Counted from the first letter of the stretch, positions 44,832 to 55,705 are shown. The stretch: DNA of 64,000 bases from Geodermatophilus saharensis (GCF_900188205.1 NZ_FZOH01000009.1:62001-126000); one strand, 5' to 3'. Program-made: numbers and translations. The notes: generated by a model not told the origin, from the sequence alone.

Positions 44832-45757
44832 GGTGCGATGTCCTCGGACGGAGGGACGGGGATGCCGGCCGGGTGCTCGTAGCGCAGGGGCCGGCGCGGA
44901 AGGGTGGCGAGGAAGGTCCGCACGGTCGGCCGTACCGGCGGCCGGGGCACGGCGACCGCCAGCGGCAGGAGCGCCGGAGGATCCAGGCCGACGAAGCGGA
45001 CGTTGACGTGCTGGAAGTTCTGCGCGGACGAGGGGACGATGCTGATCCCCTCACCGAGGGCGACCAGGCCGAGCATCGTCGTGACGTGGTCGGTGGTGAC
45101 CGCCGGCTCCAGCGGGACGTCCTGGGACGCGAACAGCTCGGCGACCCGGTCCCAGTACCCGGGCCCGATGGCGCGATCGAAGAACACGAGGGAGTGGCCC
45201 ACGAGGTGCTCGACGCCCACCCGGTCGGACCGTGCCAGCGGGCTGGTGGAGGCCACCGCGACGACGAGCGGCTCCCTCCACACCTCCCAGCTGTCCAGCT
45301 CCGGGCCCACAGGGGGCCGGACGAAGCCCAGGTCGACGTCCCCGTCGCGCAGTGCATCGACCAGCGCGGCGCTCTCCAGCTCGCGGACGAGGAGGCGGAT
45401 CTGCGGGTGCCGGCGCCGGCACGGTTCGAGCAGTGCGGGCAGCGCCGCGTAGAAGGCGGAGCCGACGGCGGCCACCGTGATGGTCCCGCTCTCACCGTTG
45501 CGCAGCCCGCGCGCGTGCAGCTCGACGCGGCGCACCTCGCGCAACGCCCGGCGCGCGAGCTCCAACAGCTCGGCCCCCTCCTCGGTCGGGCGCACACCGT
45601 GGCGGTTGCGCTCGAAGAGGCGGACGCCGAGCGACCGCTCCAGCTTCTGCACCCGCTTGGTCAACGGCGGCTGGGTCATCTGCAGCCGCCGGGCGGCACG
45701 GCCGAAGTGGAGCTCGTCGGCGAGCGCGATGAGGACCTCGAGGTCCTGGACGTCCAT
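44828..45757 (-). CDS. LysR family transcriptional regulator
   Basis: A 309-residue LysR regulator. The winged helix-turn-helix covers residues 2-60 (LEVLIALADELHFGRAARRLQMTQPPLTKRVQKLERSLGVRLFER). The effector-binding domain begins near 88 with GTITVAAVGSAFYAALPALL. It is embedded third in the operon (transporter, hydrolase, LysR, cyclodeaminase) and overlaps both neighbours, TGATG with the hydrolase and GTGA with the cyclodeaminase. This is unusual for LysR genes, which commonly diverge from their targets. It probably controls the promoter before the transporter, where an ATCACC-N9-GGTGAT site occurs. Confidence 0.9.
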   Translation of the reverse strand: MDVQDLEVLIALADELHFGRAARRLQMTQPPLTKRVQKLERSLGVRLFERNRHGVRPTEEGAELLELARRALREVRRVELHARGLRNGESGTITVAAVGSAFYAALPALLEPCRRRHPQIRLLVRELESAALVDALRDGDVDLGFVRPPVGPELDSWEVWREPLVVAVASTSPLARSDRVGVEHLVGHSLVFFDRAIGPGYWDRVAELFASQDVPLEPAVTTDHVTTMLGLVALGEGISIVPSSAQNFQHVNVRFVGLDPPALLPLAVAVPRPPVRPTVRTFLATLPRRPLRYEHPAGIPVPPSEDIAP

Positions 45758-46977
45758 CACACCACGATGAGGTCGTGGCTGAGGCGGTGCAGGACCTCCG
45801 CGCCTCCCTCGCGCACCACGACCAGGTCCTCGACCATCATGGCACCGACGTCCGGGGTGTAGGTGGGCACCTCCACCGCGAAGACCATGCCGACCTCGAA
45901 CGTCTGCCGGCACGCGGGGCCGAGGTACGGGGGCTCCTCGTGGAAGGAGTCGATGCCGATCGAGTGTCCGATGTGGCCACGGTTGAACGTGGGGTACCCG
46001 TTGGCGTGCACGTGGTCCATCGCCGCTCGGTACACGTCACCGATCACGACACCGGGCGCGATGGCGGAGCGGGCGATCTCCTGGGCGCGCGCCACGACGT
46101 CGTAGAGACGCCGGGCGGCGTCGCTGGCATGGCCGAAGGCGAAGGTCCGCCCGCCGTCGGACCGGTAGCCACCGATCGTGACGCCGCAGTCGAACTTCAC
46201 CAGGTCGCCGGGCTGCAGGCCGGCCGACACCGCGCCGTAACCCGCCGAGGTCGTGCCACCGACGGTGGGGAGGACCCAGTTGTCGGAGTACCCGTGGTAC
46301 CGCTGGTTGCCCACGGTCTCCTGGGCGACGCCGACCTGGTAGAGCGCACGCACGTCCTGTGCGGTCATGCCCTTCTCCAGGTGCCCCGCCGCGTAGCTCA
46401 TGCCCGCCTCGGACAGCTCGACGCCGCGGCGGAGCCGGTCGATCTCCCACTCCTGCTTCACCAGACGGATCGCGTACACCTCGTCGGTGAAGTCCACCCA
46501 CGTCGCGTCCGGCGCGCACCGGCGCAGGCGCGCCGACGTCGCACCGTTCATGTGTCCCAGCTCGGTCGCCACGGAGCCGGCCGCCATGCCGAGCCCGGCG
46601 AGCACCTCGGACACGCGCCGGTCGACCTCGGCGTCGTCCCACTGCTCCGGGCGCAGTGGGACGCCCGCGTCGGGCCGGACGGCCATCTGCTCCGCCGTCG
46701 ACAGGTCGACCCACAGCCGGTAGGTGCTCAACGCCACCTCCGGCGCCGCGTCGGCGGCCGTGCCGGCCTCGAAGTCGCTGACGAGCAGCGTGACCGGCTG
46801 CGACTCGTCGGCCGGCACGAACGCCAGGACCGTGCCGTGCATGCGCCACCACTCGGAGACGAAGTAGCTGCGGAAACCGGTCACGTAGAACACGGAGGAC
46901 GGCGTGTAGGCGATGTACCCGGCAAGACCGCGGGACTGCAGCGCGGCGCGGATGGCACCGACGGCGTGGACGTTCAT
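45757..46977 (-). CDS. M24 family metallopeptidase/hydrolase
   Basis: A 406-residue pita-bread-fold hydrolase (creatinase/prolidase type). Metal ligands are visible: Asp pair in KFDCGVTIGGYRSDGGRTF near 255, His in GHIGHSIGIDSFHEEP near 338, and Glu in VEVPTY and MVEDLVVV near the end. The N-terminal domain (IRAALQSRGLAGYIAYTPSSVFYVTGF) is the creatinase-N type. Members cleave Xaa-Pro dipeptides, creatine or ectoine (DoeA/EutD). Pairing with an OCD-family protein recalls the ectoine eutD/eutC set, but full similarity is not evident. It lies 20 bases after the transporter gene, with GGAGAG before the ATG. Confidence 0.85.
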   Translation of the reverse strand: MNVHAVGAIRAALQSRGLAGYIAYTPSSVFYVTGFRSYFVSEWWRMHGTVLAFVPADESQPVTLLVSDFEAGTAADAAPEVALSTYRLWVDLSTAEQMAVRPDAGVPLRPEQWDDAEVDRRVSEVLAGLGMAAGSVATELGHMNGATSARLRRCAPDATWVDFTDEVYAIRLVKQEWEIDRLRRGVELSEAGMSYAAGHLEKGMTAQDVRALYQVGVAQETVGNQRYHGYSDNWVLPTVGGTTSAGYGAVSAGLQPGDLVKFDCGVTIGGYRSDGGRTFAFGHASDAARRLYDVVARAQEIARSAIAPGVVIGDVYRAAMDHVHANGYPTFNRGHIGHSIGIDSFHEEPPYLGPACRQTFEVGMVFAVEVPTYTPDVGAMMVEDLVVVREGGAEVLHRLSHDLIVV

Positions 46978-46997
46978 CTCGAGCTCTCCAGCGGGGG

Positions 46998-48293
46998 TCA
47001 GGCGTCGATCGCCGACCGGTGCGTCTCCCGCGCGAGGAGGGCGCTGACCACGGCGAGGACGGCGGTGAGGACGACGTAGAGGGAGACGGCGGAGGTGGAA
47101 CCGAAGGTCGTCAGCAGCAACTGGGCGACGAAGGGCGCGATCGCGCCGCCGAAGACGCCGGCGATCTGGAAGCCGAAGGAGGCGCCGGAGTTGCGCACCC
47201 GGGTGCTGAACATCTCGGCGACGAAGGCGGCCATCGGCCCGAACATGACGCCCTGGGCGGCGATGCCGACCGCGATCGCGAGGATGACCCAGCCGGTGCT
47301 GGCGGTGTCGATGAGCGGCCACGCCACGAAGGCCCAGATGCCGACGGCCACGGCGCCGCAGATGTACACCGGACGACGTCCGAACCGGTCGGAGAGCGTC
47401 GCCGACAACGGGATGGTGACCAGCTGGGCGATCGATCCGACGATGACGCCGTAGAGCCCCACGGACGACGACAGCCCGAGCCCGGAGGCGAGGTAGGACA
47501 GCGCGAACACCGCGAAGACGTAGTAGGAGACGTCCGAGGCGATCCGGAGACCGACCGTGAGCACGACCTGGCGCCAGTGCGTGGCGAGCATCTCCCGGAA
47601 CGGGGCCTCGGCCTGCTCGCTCTTGGTGAACAGGGGGGACTCGTGCACCGCGACCCGGATCCAGAGCCCGAGGCCGATGAGCAGGGCGCTGGCGAGGAAC
47701 GGCACCCGCCAGCCCCATGCGAGGAACTGCTCCTCGGGCAGCGTGGTGCTCATGACCGCCAGGGCGCCGACCGCGAACAGGTTGCCGATCGGCACGCCCA
47801 GTTGGATGGCCGAGGTGAGCAGGCCGCGGGAGCGCTGGCGCCCGCCGGCCTCGGCGTGCTCGGTCGACAGGGTCACCGCACCGCCCCACTCGCCGCCGAT
47901 CCCCAGGCCCTGCACCAGGCGCATCAGGACCAGCAGCACGGGCGCCCACACCCCGATCGACGTGTACCCCGGGATGCAGCCGATCAGGAAGGTGCCACCC
48001 CCGGTGATCAGCAGCGTGATCACCAGGACGTTCTTGCGGCCGACCGCGTCACCCATGCGACCGAAGAGGATGCCGCCGAGCGGCCGGGCCAGGAAGGCGA
48101 CGCCGTAGGTCATGAAGGACAGCAGGATGGCGGTCTGCGGCGCGGACTCGGGGAAGAACACGGTCGGGAAGACCAGCGCCGCGGCCGAGCCGAACAGGAA
48201 GAAGTCGTACCACTCGATCGAGGTGCCGACGAAGCTGGACAGGACGACACGGCGAACCTGGGGTCGCGTGGCGGGATCGGCGAGGACGGTCAT
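46998..48293 (-). CDS. MHS-family proton symporter (ProP/ShiA/KgtP type)
   Basis: A 431-residue transporter of the metabolite:H+ symporter branch of the MFS with 12 helices. SSFVGTSIEWYDFFLFGSAAALVF near 19 is the MHS signature. GGILFGRMGDAVGRKNVLV near 73 is motif A. RLVQGLGIGGEWGGAVTLSTEHA near 124 is the diagnostic MHS helix 4 region. It imports organic acids, proline, betaine or similar solutes. It is the first gene of the operon leading to the M24 hydrolase, LysR and cyclodeaminase, so its substrate should be the molecule they degrade. The ATG at 48293 follows GAAAGGGG. Confidence 0.9.
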   Translation of the reverse strand: MTVLADPATRPQVRRVVLSSFVGTSIEWYDFFLFGSAAALVFPTVFFPESAPQTAILLSFMTYGVAFLARPLGGILFGRMGDAVGRKNVLVITLLITGGGTFLIGCIPGYTSIGVWAPVLLVLMRLVQGLGIGGEWGGAVTLSTEHAEAGGRQRSRGLLTSAIQLGVPIGNLFAVGALAVMSTTLPEEQFLAWGWRVPFLASALLIGLGLWIRVAVHESPLFTKSEQAEAPFREMLATHWRQVVLTVGLRIASDVSYYVFAVFALSYLASGLGLSSSVGLYGVIVGSIAQLVTIPLSATLSDRFGRRPVYICGAVAVGIWAFVAWPLIDTASTGWVILAIAVGIAAQGVMFGPMAAFVAEMFSTRVRNSGASFGFQIAGVFGGAIAPFVAQLLLTTFGSTSAVSLYVVLTAVLAVVSALLARETHRSAIDA

Positions 48294-48349
48294 GACGGGC
48301 CCCTTTCGGTCCGGACGACCGTAGGAAGCCTCTGTGACCGAGGTCCAAT

Positions 48350-48384
48350 ATCACCTGAGTCCTCGGTGATTCCCTCCGGGAATC
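48350..48384. promoter_or_regulatory. Possible LysR operator before the MHS operon
   Basis: ATCACC-N9-GGTGAT at 48350-48370 has 6-bp arms and overlaps a second, GATTCCC-TCC-GGGAATC at 48368-48384, with perfect 7-bp arms. The region is less GC-rich than its surroundings and lies 57 to 91 bases before the transporter ATG. The long interrupted arms suit a LysR-type site, and the operon carries its own LysR gene. Confidence 0.5.
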
Positions 48385-48540
48385 GGTCCTGCTGGTCCCC
48401 GTGTCGCGGCTCACGGGATGCAGGCCACCGGAGCCGTGCCCCGTGCCGGTGCGGCCGGGGTCGGGCCACGTGTCCGGACCCTCGCCGGACCTCCGGCGCA
48501 CGGCCGAGGCGCGCCGGAGGTGTGCCGGGGGACGGCGGGA

Positions 48541-49314
48541 TCAGCCCCCGGCCAGCTCGGCCAGCCGGCGCGCCTGGGCGGCGCGCTCGGCGGCGTCCTG
48601 CGCCTCCGGGGTGTTGCGGACGGCGGAGCGGACCAGCGCGGCGGTCTCCCGGACCGCACCGGCCGGCGGGGCGGTCAGGGCCGCGACCAGCGTCGTGACC
48701 GCCCCGTCGAGCTCCCCGGCCGGGACGACGGCGTTGGCCAGCCCCCACGACAGCGCCTCGGCCGCGCCGACCGGCCGTCCGGTCACGCACACCTCCAGCG
48801 CCCGCGCGTACCCGACGAGCTCGGCCAGCGTGCTCGTGCCGGTCAGGTCGGGCACCAGGCCGAGCGTCGCCTCGGGCAGCCGCAGCGACGCGTCCTCGGT
48901 GAGCACCCGCAGGTCGCAGGCCAGTGCCAGCTGCGCGCCGGCACCGATGGCGTGGCCCTGCACCGCGGCCACCGAGACGATCCCCGGCGAGCGCAGCCAC
49001 CGGAACCCGGCCTGGTAGGAGCGGATGCGCTCCTGGGCCTGGTCGGGCGGCAGGGAGCCGAGCTGGCCGAGCCCGCCGGCGGTCGACGGGTCGGGGCTGA
49101 ACAGGCTGCGGTCCAGCCCCGCGGAGAACGAGCGCCCCGAGCCCCGCACGACGACGACGCGCACGTCGTCGTCGAGCGAGGCCCCGACCGCCGCCAGCGC
49201 CGTCCAGGTGGCCGGCGTCTGAGCGTTGAGCTGCTCGGGACGGTCGAGGGTGACGGTGAGGACCGCGCCGTCCCGGCTGGTGCGGACCCAGCCGTCGGTG
49301 TCGACCGCCGTCAC
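48541..49314 (-). CDS. Enoyl-CoA hydratase/isomerase family protein (EchA12-like)
   Basis: A 257-residue crotonase-fold protein. DRPEQLNAQTPATW near residue 25 and GSGRSFSAGLDRS near 58 form the CoA-binding and oxyanion loops. GHAIGAGAQLALACDLRVLTEDASLRLPEATLGLVPD near 115 completes the oxyanion hole. Glu at about 142 (LPEATLGL) is one expected acid residue, and the second is not confidently assigned. It may hydrate enoyl-CoA or do another crotonase reaction. The GTG overlaps the stop of the small HTH gene. In M. tuberculosis, echA12 also lies near the ABC-F and HTH genes. Confidence 0.88.
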   Translation of the reverse strand: MTAVDTDGWVRTSRDGAVLTVTLDRPEQLNAQTPATWTALAAVGASLDDDVRVVVVRGSGRSFSAGLDRSLFSPDPSTAGGLGQLGSLPPDQAQERIRSYQAGFRWLRSPGIVSVAAVQGHAIGAGAQLALACDLRVLTEDASLRLPEATLGLVPDLTGTSTLAELVGYARALEVCVTGRPVGAAEALSWGLANAVVPAGELDGAVTTLVAALTAPPAGAVRETAALVRSAVRNTPEAQDAAERAAQARRLAELAGG

Positions 49315-49541
49315 GCGGTCTTCTTGCTGTTCCGGTTGGCACCGCCACGGCTGCGCAGGGTGGCACCGGACTCCGACAGGAGCCGGTGCACGAACCCGTA
49401 GGACCGGTTGGTCGAGGTGGCCAGGGAGCGGATGCTCTCCCCGCCGTCGTAGCGCTTCTTGAGCTCGTCCGCGAGGGACGTGCGGTCCCCGCCGGTGATC
49501 CGCTTGCCCTTGCCGAGGTCCGCCGTGCTCGAGTCGGCCAT
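49311..49541 (-). CDS. Small helix-turn-helix protein (Rv1473A-like)
   Basis: A 76-residue protein. TSLADELKKRYDGGESIRSLATSTNRSYGFVHRLLSESGATLRSRGG at about 21-66 is a helix-turn-helix with a basic tail (GGANRNSKKTA) that could contact DNA. It resembles a family conserved across actinobacteria next to the ABC-F gene. ATG at 49541 follows GGGGAG. Its targets are unknown, and coupling to the enoyl-CoA hydratase by GTGA suggests joint expression. Confidence 0.82.
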   Translation of the reverse strand: MADSSTADLGKGKRITGGDRTSLADELKKRYDGGESIRSLATSTNRSYGFVHRLLSESGATLRSRGGANRNSKKTA

Positions 49542-49701
49542 GACTCCCCTCCGTCGCCGCCGTCCGCGCCGGCCGGTGCCGGCGTGCCCGGTGCTGGTCC
49601 GCGTGGTGCCGCCGTCCCCGTGACGCCGACCTCCCCGTCCGATGATCACCCAGTCGGGCGACCTCGGCCACGCGAGGCGGGATCCGCCGGCCGGACCGCC
49701 G

Positions 49702-49884
49702 TCACCGGCCGCGCAGCTCCTCCCGCAGCCGGCGCGGGGCGCGGCACCACCAGGCCTCGGTGAGCGCCTCCTCGAGGTCCTCGACGCAGGCCCGCTCGAC
49801 GTGCGCGAGCACCATCGGGTGCAGGCCGTAGCCGGCGACGGTGGAGAAGACCCCCGGGCGTGCCGCGACGAGGGCGTCGACCAC
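49702..49884 (-). pseudogene. YjbR/MmcQ-like C-terminal remnant
   Basis: The frame encodes DALVAARPGVFSTVAGYGLHPMVLAHVERAC, then EEALTEAWWCRAPRRL. This matches the C-terminal part of YjbR-type proteins as I remember them. The frame stays open upstream to the ABC-F stop at 49969 and adds GLRTAGPE, also YjbR-like, but the N-terminal 40 to 50 residues are missing. Only a GTG at 49884 is available as a start. Either it is a truncated remnant or a short gene. It follows the ABC-F gene closely in the same frame. Confidence 0.45.
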
Positions 49885-49968
49885 CTCCGGGCCGGCGGTG
49901 CGCAGGCCCAGGGCCGGGCCGGACGGCGCGGAGTCGCCGAGCAGGTCGGCCGGGTCCCCGTCGCTGCG

Positions 49969-51570
<1,602 letters not shown>

Positions 51571-51700
51571 TGATCCCAGGGTAGGCGCCCGCGCGCCGGA
51601 ACCCGAGCGGATTGCGGGGTGACGTCCACAGCAGCCGGCCGTGTCCACAGTCGGGGTGAGATCGGTTCCGCCGACGCCCGGCGCGCGTCACCATCCGGCC

Positions 51701-53800
51701 ATGAGCACGCCGACCTGGGCACCGCCCTGCCCCGTCTGCGGGACGCCGGCCGTGCCGGCACCCGCACCCTGCCCCACCTGCGGACTGCCCGCGGTGGCCC
51801 AGGCGGCGACGGTGGTGGCGCGGCTGGGCGCCACGATCGACGAGTTCGCCCGCGAGCGCGACGCCCTCGTGGCCACGCTGCGCCGCGCCGCCCGCACCGC
51901 GCCGGCCCCTCCCCCAGCACCGGCGCACATCCCGGTGGTCGCCCGCGTGCCCGACGCACCGGTCCCCGCGCCGCCGGCCCCCCGGCCGGTCGCGCCACCC
52001 CGGGCGCCGCGCCCCCGGCTGAGCCCGCAGCAGGTGCTGCTCGGGCTCGGTGCACTGCTGGTGGTCGCCGCGGCGATCGCGTTCGTCGCCGTGGCGTGGA
52101 CGCGGCTGGGCGTGACCTTCCAGGCCGTCGTGATGGGCACGGTCACCGCCGCCGCCTGCGCCGCCTCGGCGTTCGCCGCGCGGCGCGGGCTGCGGGCCAC
52201 CGAGGAGGCCCTGGCCGCCGCCGGTGCCGCCCTGCTGGCCGTCGACCTCGGCGCCGCCCACGCGCTGGGCCTGGCCGGTGCCGATGCCGTGCCGCTGCGG
52301 CTGTGGAGCGGGCTGTCCTGCGTCGTGGCCGGCGGGATCGCCCTCGCCCTCGGCCGCGCCACCCGCAGCACGGTCACCTGGCCGCTGGTCGCGCTGCTGG
52401 CCGTCCAGCCCGCCGGCTGGCTGCTGCTGCCCGCCGGCCTCGCCGACGGCCCGGCGGGGACGGCGGTGCTGCTGGGCACCGCGCTGCTCGACGTCCTCGC
52501 GCTGCTGCTCCTGCGCCCGGCGCTGCGGCCGGTGGCGCAGGGCCTCGCCGCGCCGGTCACCACCGCCGGCGTGCTGCTGGGCGTGCCGCTGGCCTGGGAC
52601 GGCGCACCGCTGGACTCCTGGCTCGCCACCGCGGTCCTCGCCGTCGCGGCCGCCGGCGCCGTCGCGCTGCTGCGCGAGCCCCGCGTCGCGGCGCACCTCC
52701 CCCCGCCGCGGGTGGTGTCGGGCGTGGCCGCCGCGATCGCGGCCGCGGCCCTGGCCGGGTCGCTGTCGGGCCTCGGCGTCGGCGGGGCGGTCACCGCGGC
52801 CGGGCTGGGCCTGGTGCTGCTGACCGCGGCGGCCCCGCCGGGCACGGCCGCCGCGGCGCTTGCCGCGCTGGTCGCCGCGGGCGGCGTGCTGGCCGGGGCC
52901 GGCGCGGCGGTGCTCGCCGAGGAGGGCCGCAGCGGCCCGCTGGCCCTGCTGGTGCTGGCCGCCGCCGTCCCCGCCGGGCTGGCGGCGGTGCTGCGCCCGG
53001 GAGTGCGGCCGGCCGCCACGGGCGCCGCGCTGGCCGCGCCGGGCCTTGCGGTGCTGGTGGCGCTGGAGGGGGACCTGCTCGGGCCGGTCCCCGCCGCGCT
53101 GCTGCTCGCGCTGGGCGGCGCGGCGTCCTTCGCGGTCTCCGCGCTGCGCGCCCGGTTCCCGGAGGAGGGTGCCGCCGCGGTCGCCGGCACCCTGGCCGGC
53201 CTCGCCGCGGGGCTGGTCGCGGCCGACGCCGGCGCGTGGGGGCAGCTCGCGGTCGACCTCGCCGTCGTCGGCGCGGCCGCCGGCTGCTACGCCGTCGTCG
53301 CCCGCCGCCAGCCGGTCGCCGTGCTCGCGGTTGCCGACCTGGTCCTGGCCTGCTGGATCGCGGCGGCCGGTGCCGACGTCGGCACGCCGGAGGTCTACAC
53401 GCTGCCCGCCGCCGCCGGCCTGCTCCTCCTGGCGGTCCCGGCGCTGCGGACGGGTGCGGTGTCCTGGGCCGCGGAGGGCCCGGCGGTGGCGGTCGCGCTG
53501 CTGCCCTCGGCGCTGGTCGTGGTCGACGAGCCGACGGCCCTGCGGCTGGTCGGCGTCGTGGCCGTCGCCGCCGGGCTGACCGTCGCCGGCACGCTCACCC
53601 ATCGGCAGGCGCCCTTCGTCGTGGGCGCCGGGGCGCTGGCGGTCGTCGTCCTCGGGCGGCTGGCGCCCTACGCGCCGCTGGTCCCCCGCTGGGTCACGCT
53701 CGCCACGGCGGGGTTGCTGCTGCTGGTCGTGGGCGCCACCTACGAGCGGCGGCGCCAGCAGGCCCGGGAGGCGGTCGCCTGGGTGGCACAGATGCGCTGA
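51701..53800 (+). CDS. SCO7613-type polytopic membrane protein with zinc ribbon
   Basis: A 699-residue protein. The first 30 residues hold two CxxC knuckles (CPVCG and CPTCG), then a helical segment (VARLGATIDEFARERDALVATLRRA) and a Pro-rich linker. From about 110 (LSPQQVLLGLGALLVVAAAIAFVAVAWTRLG) it is almost entirely membrane helices, about 18 or more. The C-terminus TYERRRQQAREAVAWVAQMR is cytoplasmic and charged. The family is widespread in actinobacteria and its function is unknown. A paralogue follows 42 bases later on the same strand. Confidence 0.82.
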   Translation: MSTPTWAPPCPVCGTPAVPAPAPCPTCGLPAVAQAATVVARLGATIDEFARERDALVATLRRAARTAPAPPPAPAHIPVVARVPDAPVPAPPAPRPVAPPRAPRPRLSPQQVLLGLGALLVVAAAIAFVAVAWTRLGVTFQAVVMGTVTAAACAASAFAARRGLRATEEALAAAGAALLAVDLGAAHALGLAGADAVPLRLWSGLSCVVAGGIALALGRATRSTVTWPLVALLAVQPAGWLLLPAGLADGPAGTAVLLGTALLDVLALLLLRPALRPVAQGLAAPVTTAGVLLGVPLAWDGAPLDSWLATAVLAVAAAGAVALLREPRVAAHLPPPRVVSGVAAAIAAAALAGSLSGLGVGGAVTAAGLGLVLLTAAAPPGTAAAALAALVAAGGVLAGAGAAVLAEEGRSGPLALLVLAAAVPAGLAAVLRPGVRPAATGAALAAPGLAVLVALEGDLLGPVPAALLLALGGAASFAVSALRARFPEEGAAAVAGTLAGLAAGLVAADAGAWGQLAVDLAVVGAAAGCYAVVARRQPVAVLAVADLVLACWIAAAGADVGTPEVYTLPAAAGLLLLAVPALRTGAVSWAAEGPAVAVALLPSALVVVDEPTALRLVGVVAVAAGLTVAGTLTHRQAPFVVGAGALAVVVLGRLAPYAPLVPRWVTLATAGLLLLVVGATYERRRQQAREAVAWVAQMR

Positions 53801-53842
53801 GCGGCCCCAACCTGGGGCCGTGCACCAGCGAGGGGAGGACCG

Positions 53843-55696
53843 GTGACGCCGGACGCGCGGCTGCCCCCGCTCCCCTACGCCGGCCCGCCGGGGCGCGTCC
53901 CCGCCGCCCCGGCGCCGCCGCTGCCGTCGCGGCTGCGCCCGCCGCAGGTGCTGCTCGGCGTCGGGGTGGTGCTGCTGGTCGCCGTCGGGCTGGCCGGGCC
54001 CGCGCTGGCCGGGCCGGCCGGCCGGGTCGGCGTGCTGCTGCTGGCGCTGCTGGTCGGGTGCGCCTCGGCGCTGGCCGCGCGGTCGCCGCTGCGCAGCACC
54101 GAGGAGGCCTGCGCGGCGGCCGCGGCGGCGCTCGCGCTCACCGGCGCCGCCGCCGGGGACCACCCGCTCGAGGGCGGCCCGCTGCCGGTGCTGCTGGTGG
54201 CGGCCGTGCTGGGGAGCCTGCGGGTGCTGTTCCCCCGCCCGTTGAGCTGGCCGCTGGCGGCATGGGCGGCGGTGCAGGTGGCCGCGCTGCGGTCGCTGTC
54301 CCTCGTCGAGGGCGGGGGGCCGCGCACCGCGCTGCTGCTCACCGTCGCGCTCACCGGGCTCGCCGCGACCCTCGCGGCGCGGCCCGCGCTCGGGCGGATC
54401 GTGCTCGTCACCACGGGGCCCTGGTGGGTCACCGGCGTCACGAGCGGGCTGGTCACGGCCGCCGGCGCCGACGGCCCGGCGCGCTGGCTCGCCGCGGGGC
54501 TCACGGTGGCGGTGGCCGGAGCCCTGCTGCCGGTGCGGCTGGTCCGGGCGGTCGAGCCGCTGCTCGGCCCGCCGCGCCTCGTGCCCGTGGTGGCGGGGCT
54601 CGCCGCCGGCGGCGCGGTCGGGGCGGCGCTGTCCACCGGCGACCCGGTGTCGCTGCCGCTGGCCGGGGAGCTCGGCGTGCTGCTGGTCAGCGTGGCCGCG
54701 ACCGTGCTGAGCGGCTGGCGGCGGGGCCTGCTGCTCCCCGCGGCCACCGCCGCCGGCAGCACGCTGGTGGTGCTGGCGGTCGGGCAGCTCGCGCTGGCCG
54801 CCCGGTGGACGGCGCTGGTGGTCCTGCTGCTGCTCACCGCGCTGCCCGTCGCCGGGGTGGCCGCGCTGCGGCGCGACGAGCGGCCCACGGCCCTGCCCAC
54901 GGCGACCGGCTGCCTGGCCGCGGCCGCGCTGCTCGCGGTCCCGGCCGGCCTGCTCCCGCCCGGGGGCGCCGCGGTGGCCCTCACCGGGCTGTACGCGGTC
55001 ACGCTGGCCGGCCGGCCGGCGATGGACCGGGACGTGCGCGGCCCCACCGGCACGGTCGGGGCGGTCTGCGCCGGCGCGGCGCTGGCGGTGGTCGCGGTCG
55101 ACGCCGCCTGGACCCAGCTCGCGCTGCACCTGGCCGTGCAGGGGGTGCTCACCTGCGGCTGGGCCGCGCTGCTGTCCCGCGAGGCGCGCGGCGGTGGCCG
55201 GGACGGCGGACCCGAGGAGGTCGCCACCTGGCGCACCGGCGCGACCGAGCTGGTGGCGGCGGCCTGGACCGCGGCCGCGCTGGCCGGCGCCGCCGCGGTG
55301 GAGGCGTGGAGCCTGCCGGCCGCCGTGGGCCTGTGGGTGGCCGCCGGGCCGCGGCTGCGGCTCGGGCCGTCGTGGCCGGCGTGGGGTCCGGGGCTGGTGG
55401 TCGCGGCGGTGCCCTCGACGGTGGCGGCGGTGCTGCTGCCCGGCGCGCTGCGGCCGGTGCTGGTGCTGGTCACGGCCGCGGCGGTCATGGCCCTCGGCGC
55501 GCGCACCGCGGTCCGCGCGGCCCTGCTCACCGGCGCGGTCACCGCGGTCGCGCTGGGCGTCGGGCTGGCCCTCGTCGCGCTGCCCCTGCCGCTGGGCGGG
55601 GCGCTCGTCGTCGGCGCCGCGCTGCTGGGCATCGGCGCCCGCCGGGAGCTGCGCCCGGTGGCCGGGTTCGGCGCGCGGCTGTCGGAGATGCGCTGA
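53843..55696 (+). CDS. SCO7613-type polytopic membrane protein, paralogue
   Basis: A 617-residue protein, mostly transmembrane helices from about 33 to 605 (PPQVLLGVGVVLLVAVGLAGPALAG first), with no zinc ribbon. It shares the PPQVLLGVG-like entry, a central pattern of 15 to 18 helices and a C-terminal LSEMR with the preceding gene (AQMR), so the two are probably an old tandem duplicate. Function is unknown. GTG start with GGGAGG upstream. It converges with the site-2 protease gene over 9 bases. Confidence 0.8.
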   Translation: MTPDARLPPLPYAGPPGRVPAAPAPPLPSRLRPPQVLLGVGVVLLVAVGLAGPALAGPAGRVGVLLLALLVGCASALAARSPLRSTEEACAAAAAALALTGAAAGDHPLEGGPLPVLLVAAVLGSLRVLFPRPLSWPLAAWAAVQVAALRSLSLVEGGGPRTALLLTVALTGLAATLAARPALGRIVLVTTGPWWVTGVTSGLVTAAGADGPARWLAAGLTVAVAGALLPVRLVRAVEPLLGPPRLVPVVAGLAAGGAVGAALSTGDPVSLPLAGELGVLLVSVAATVLSGWRRGLLLPAATAAGSTLVVLAVGQLALAARWTALVVLLLLTALPVAGVAALRRDERPTALPTATGCLAAAALLAVPAGLLPPGGAAVALTGLYAVTLAGRPAMDRDVRGPTGTVGAVCAGAALAVVAVDAAWTQLALHLAVQGVLTCGWAALLSREARGGGRDGGPEEVATWRTGATELVAAAWTAAALAGAAAVEAWSLPAAVGLWVAAGPRLRLGPSWPAWGPGLVVAAVPSTVAAVLLPGALRPVLVLVTAAAVMALGARTAVRAALLTGAVTAVALGVGLALVALPLPLGGALVVGAALLGIGARRELRPVAGFGARLSEMR

Positions 55697-55705
55697 GCCG
55701 GCGGC

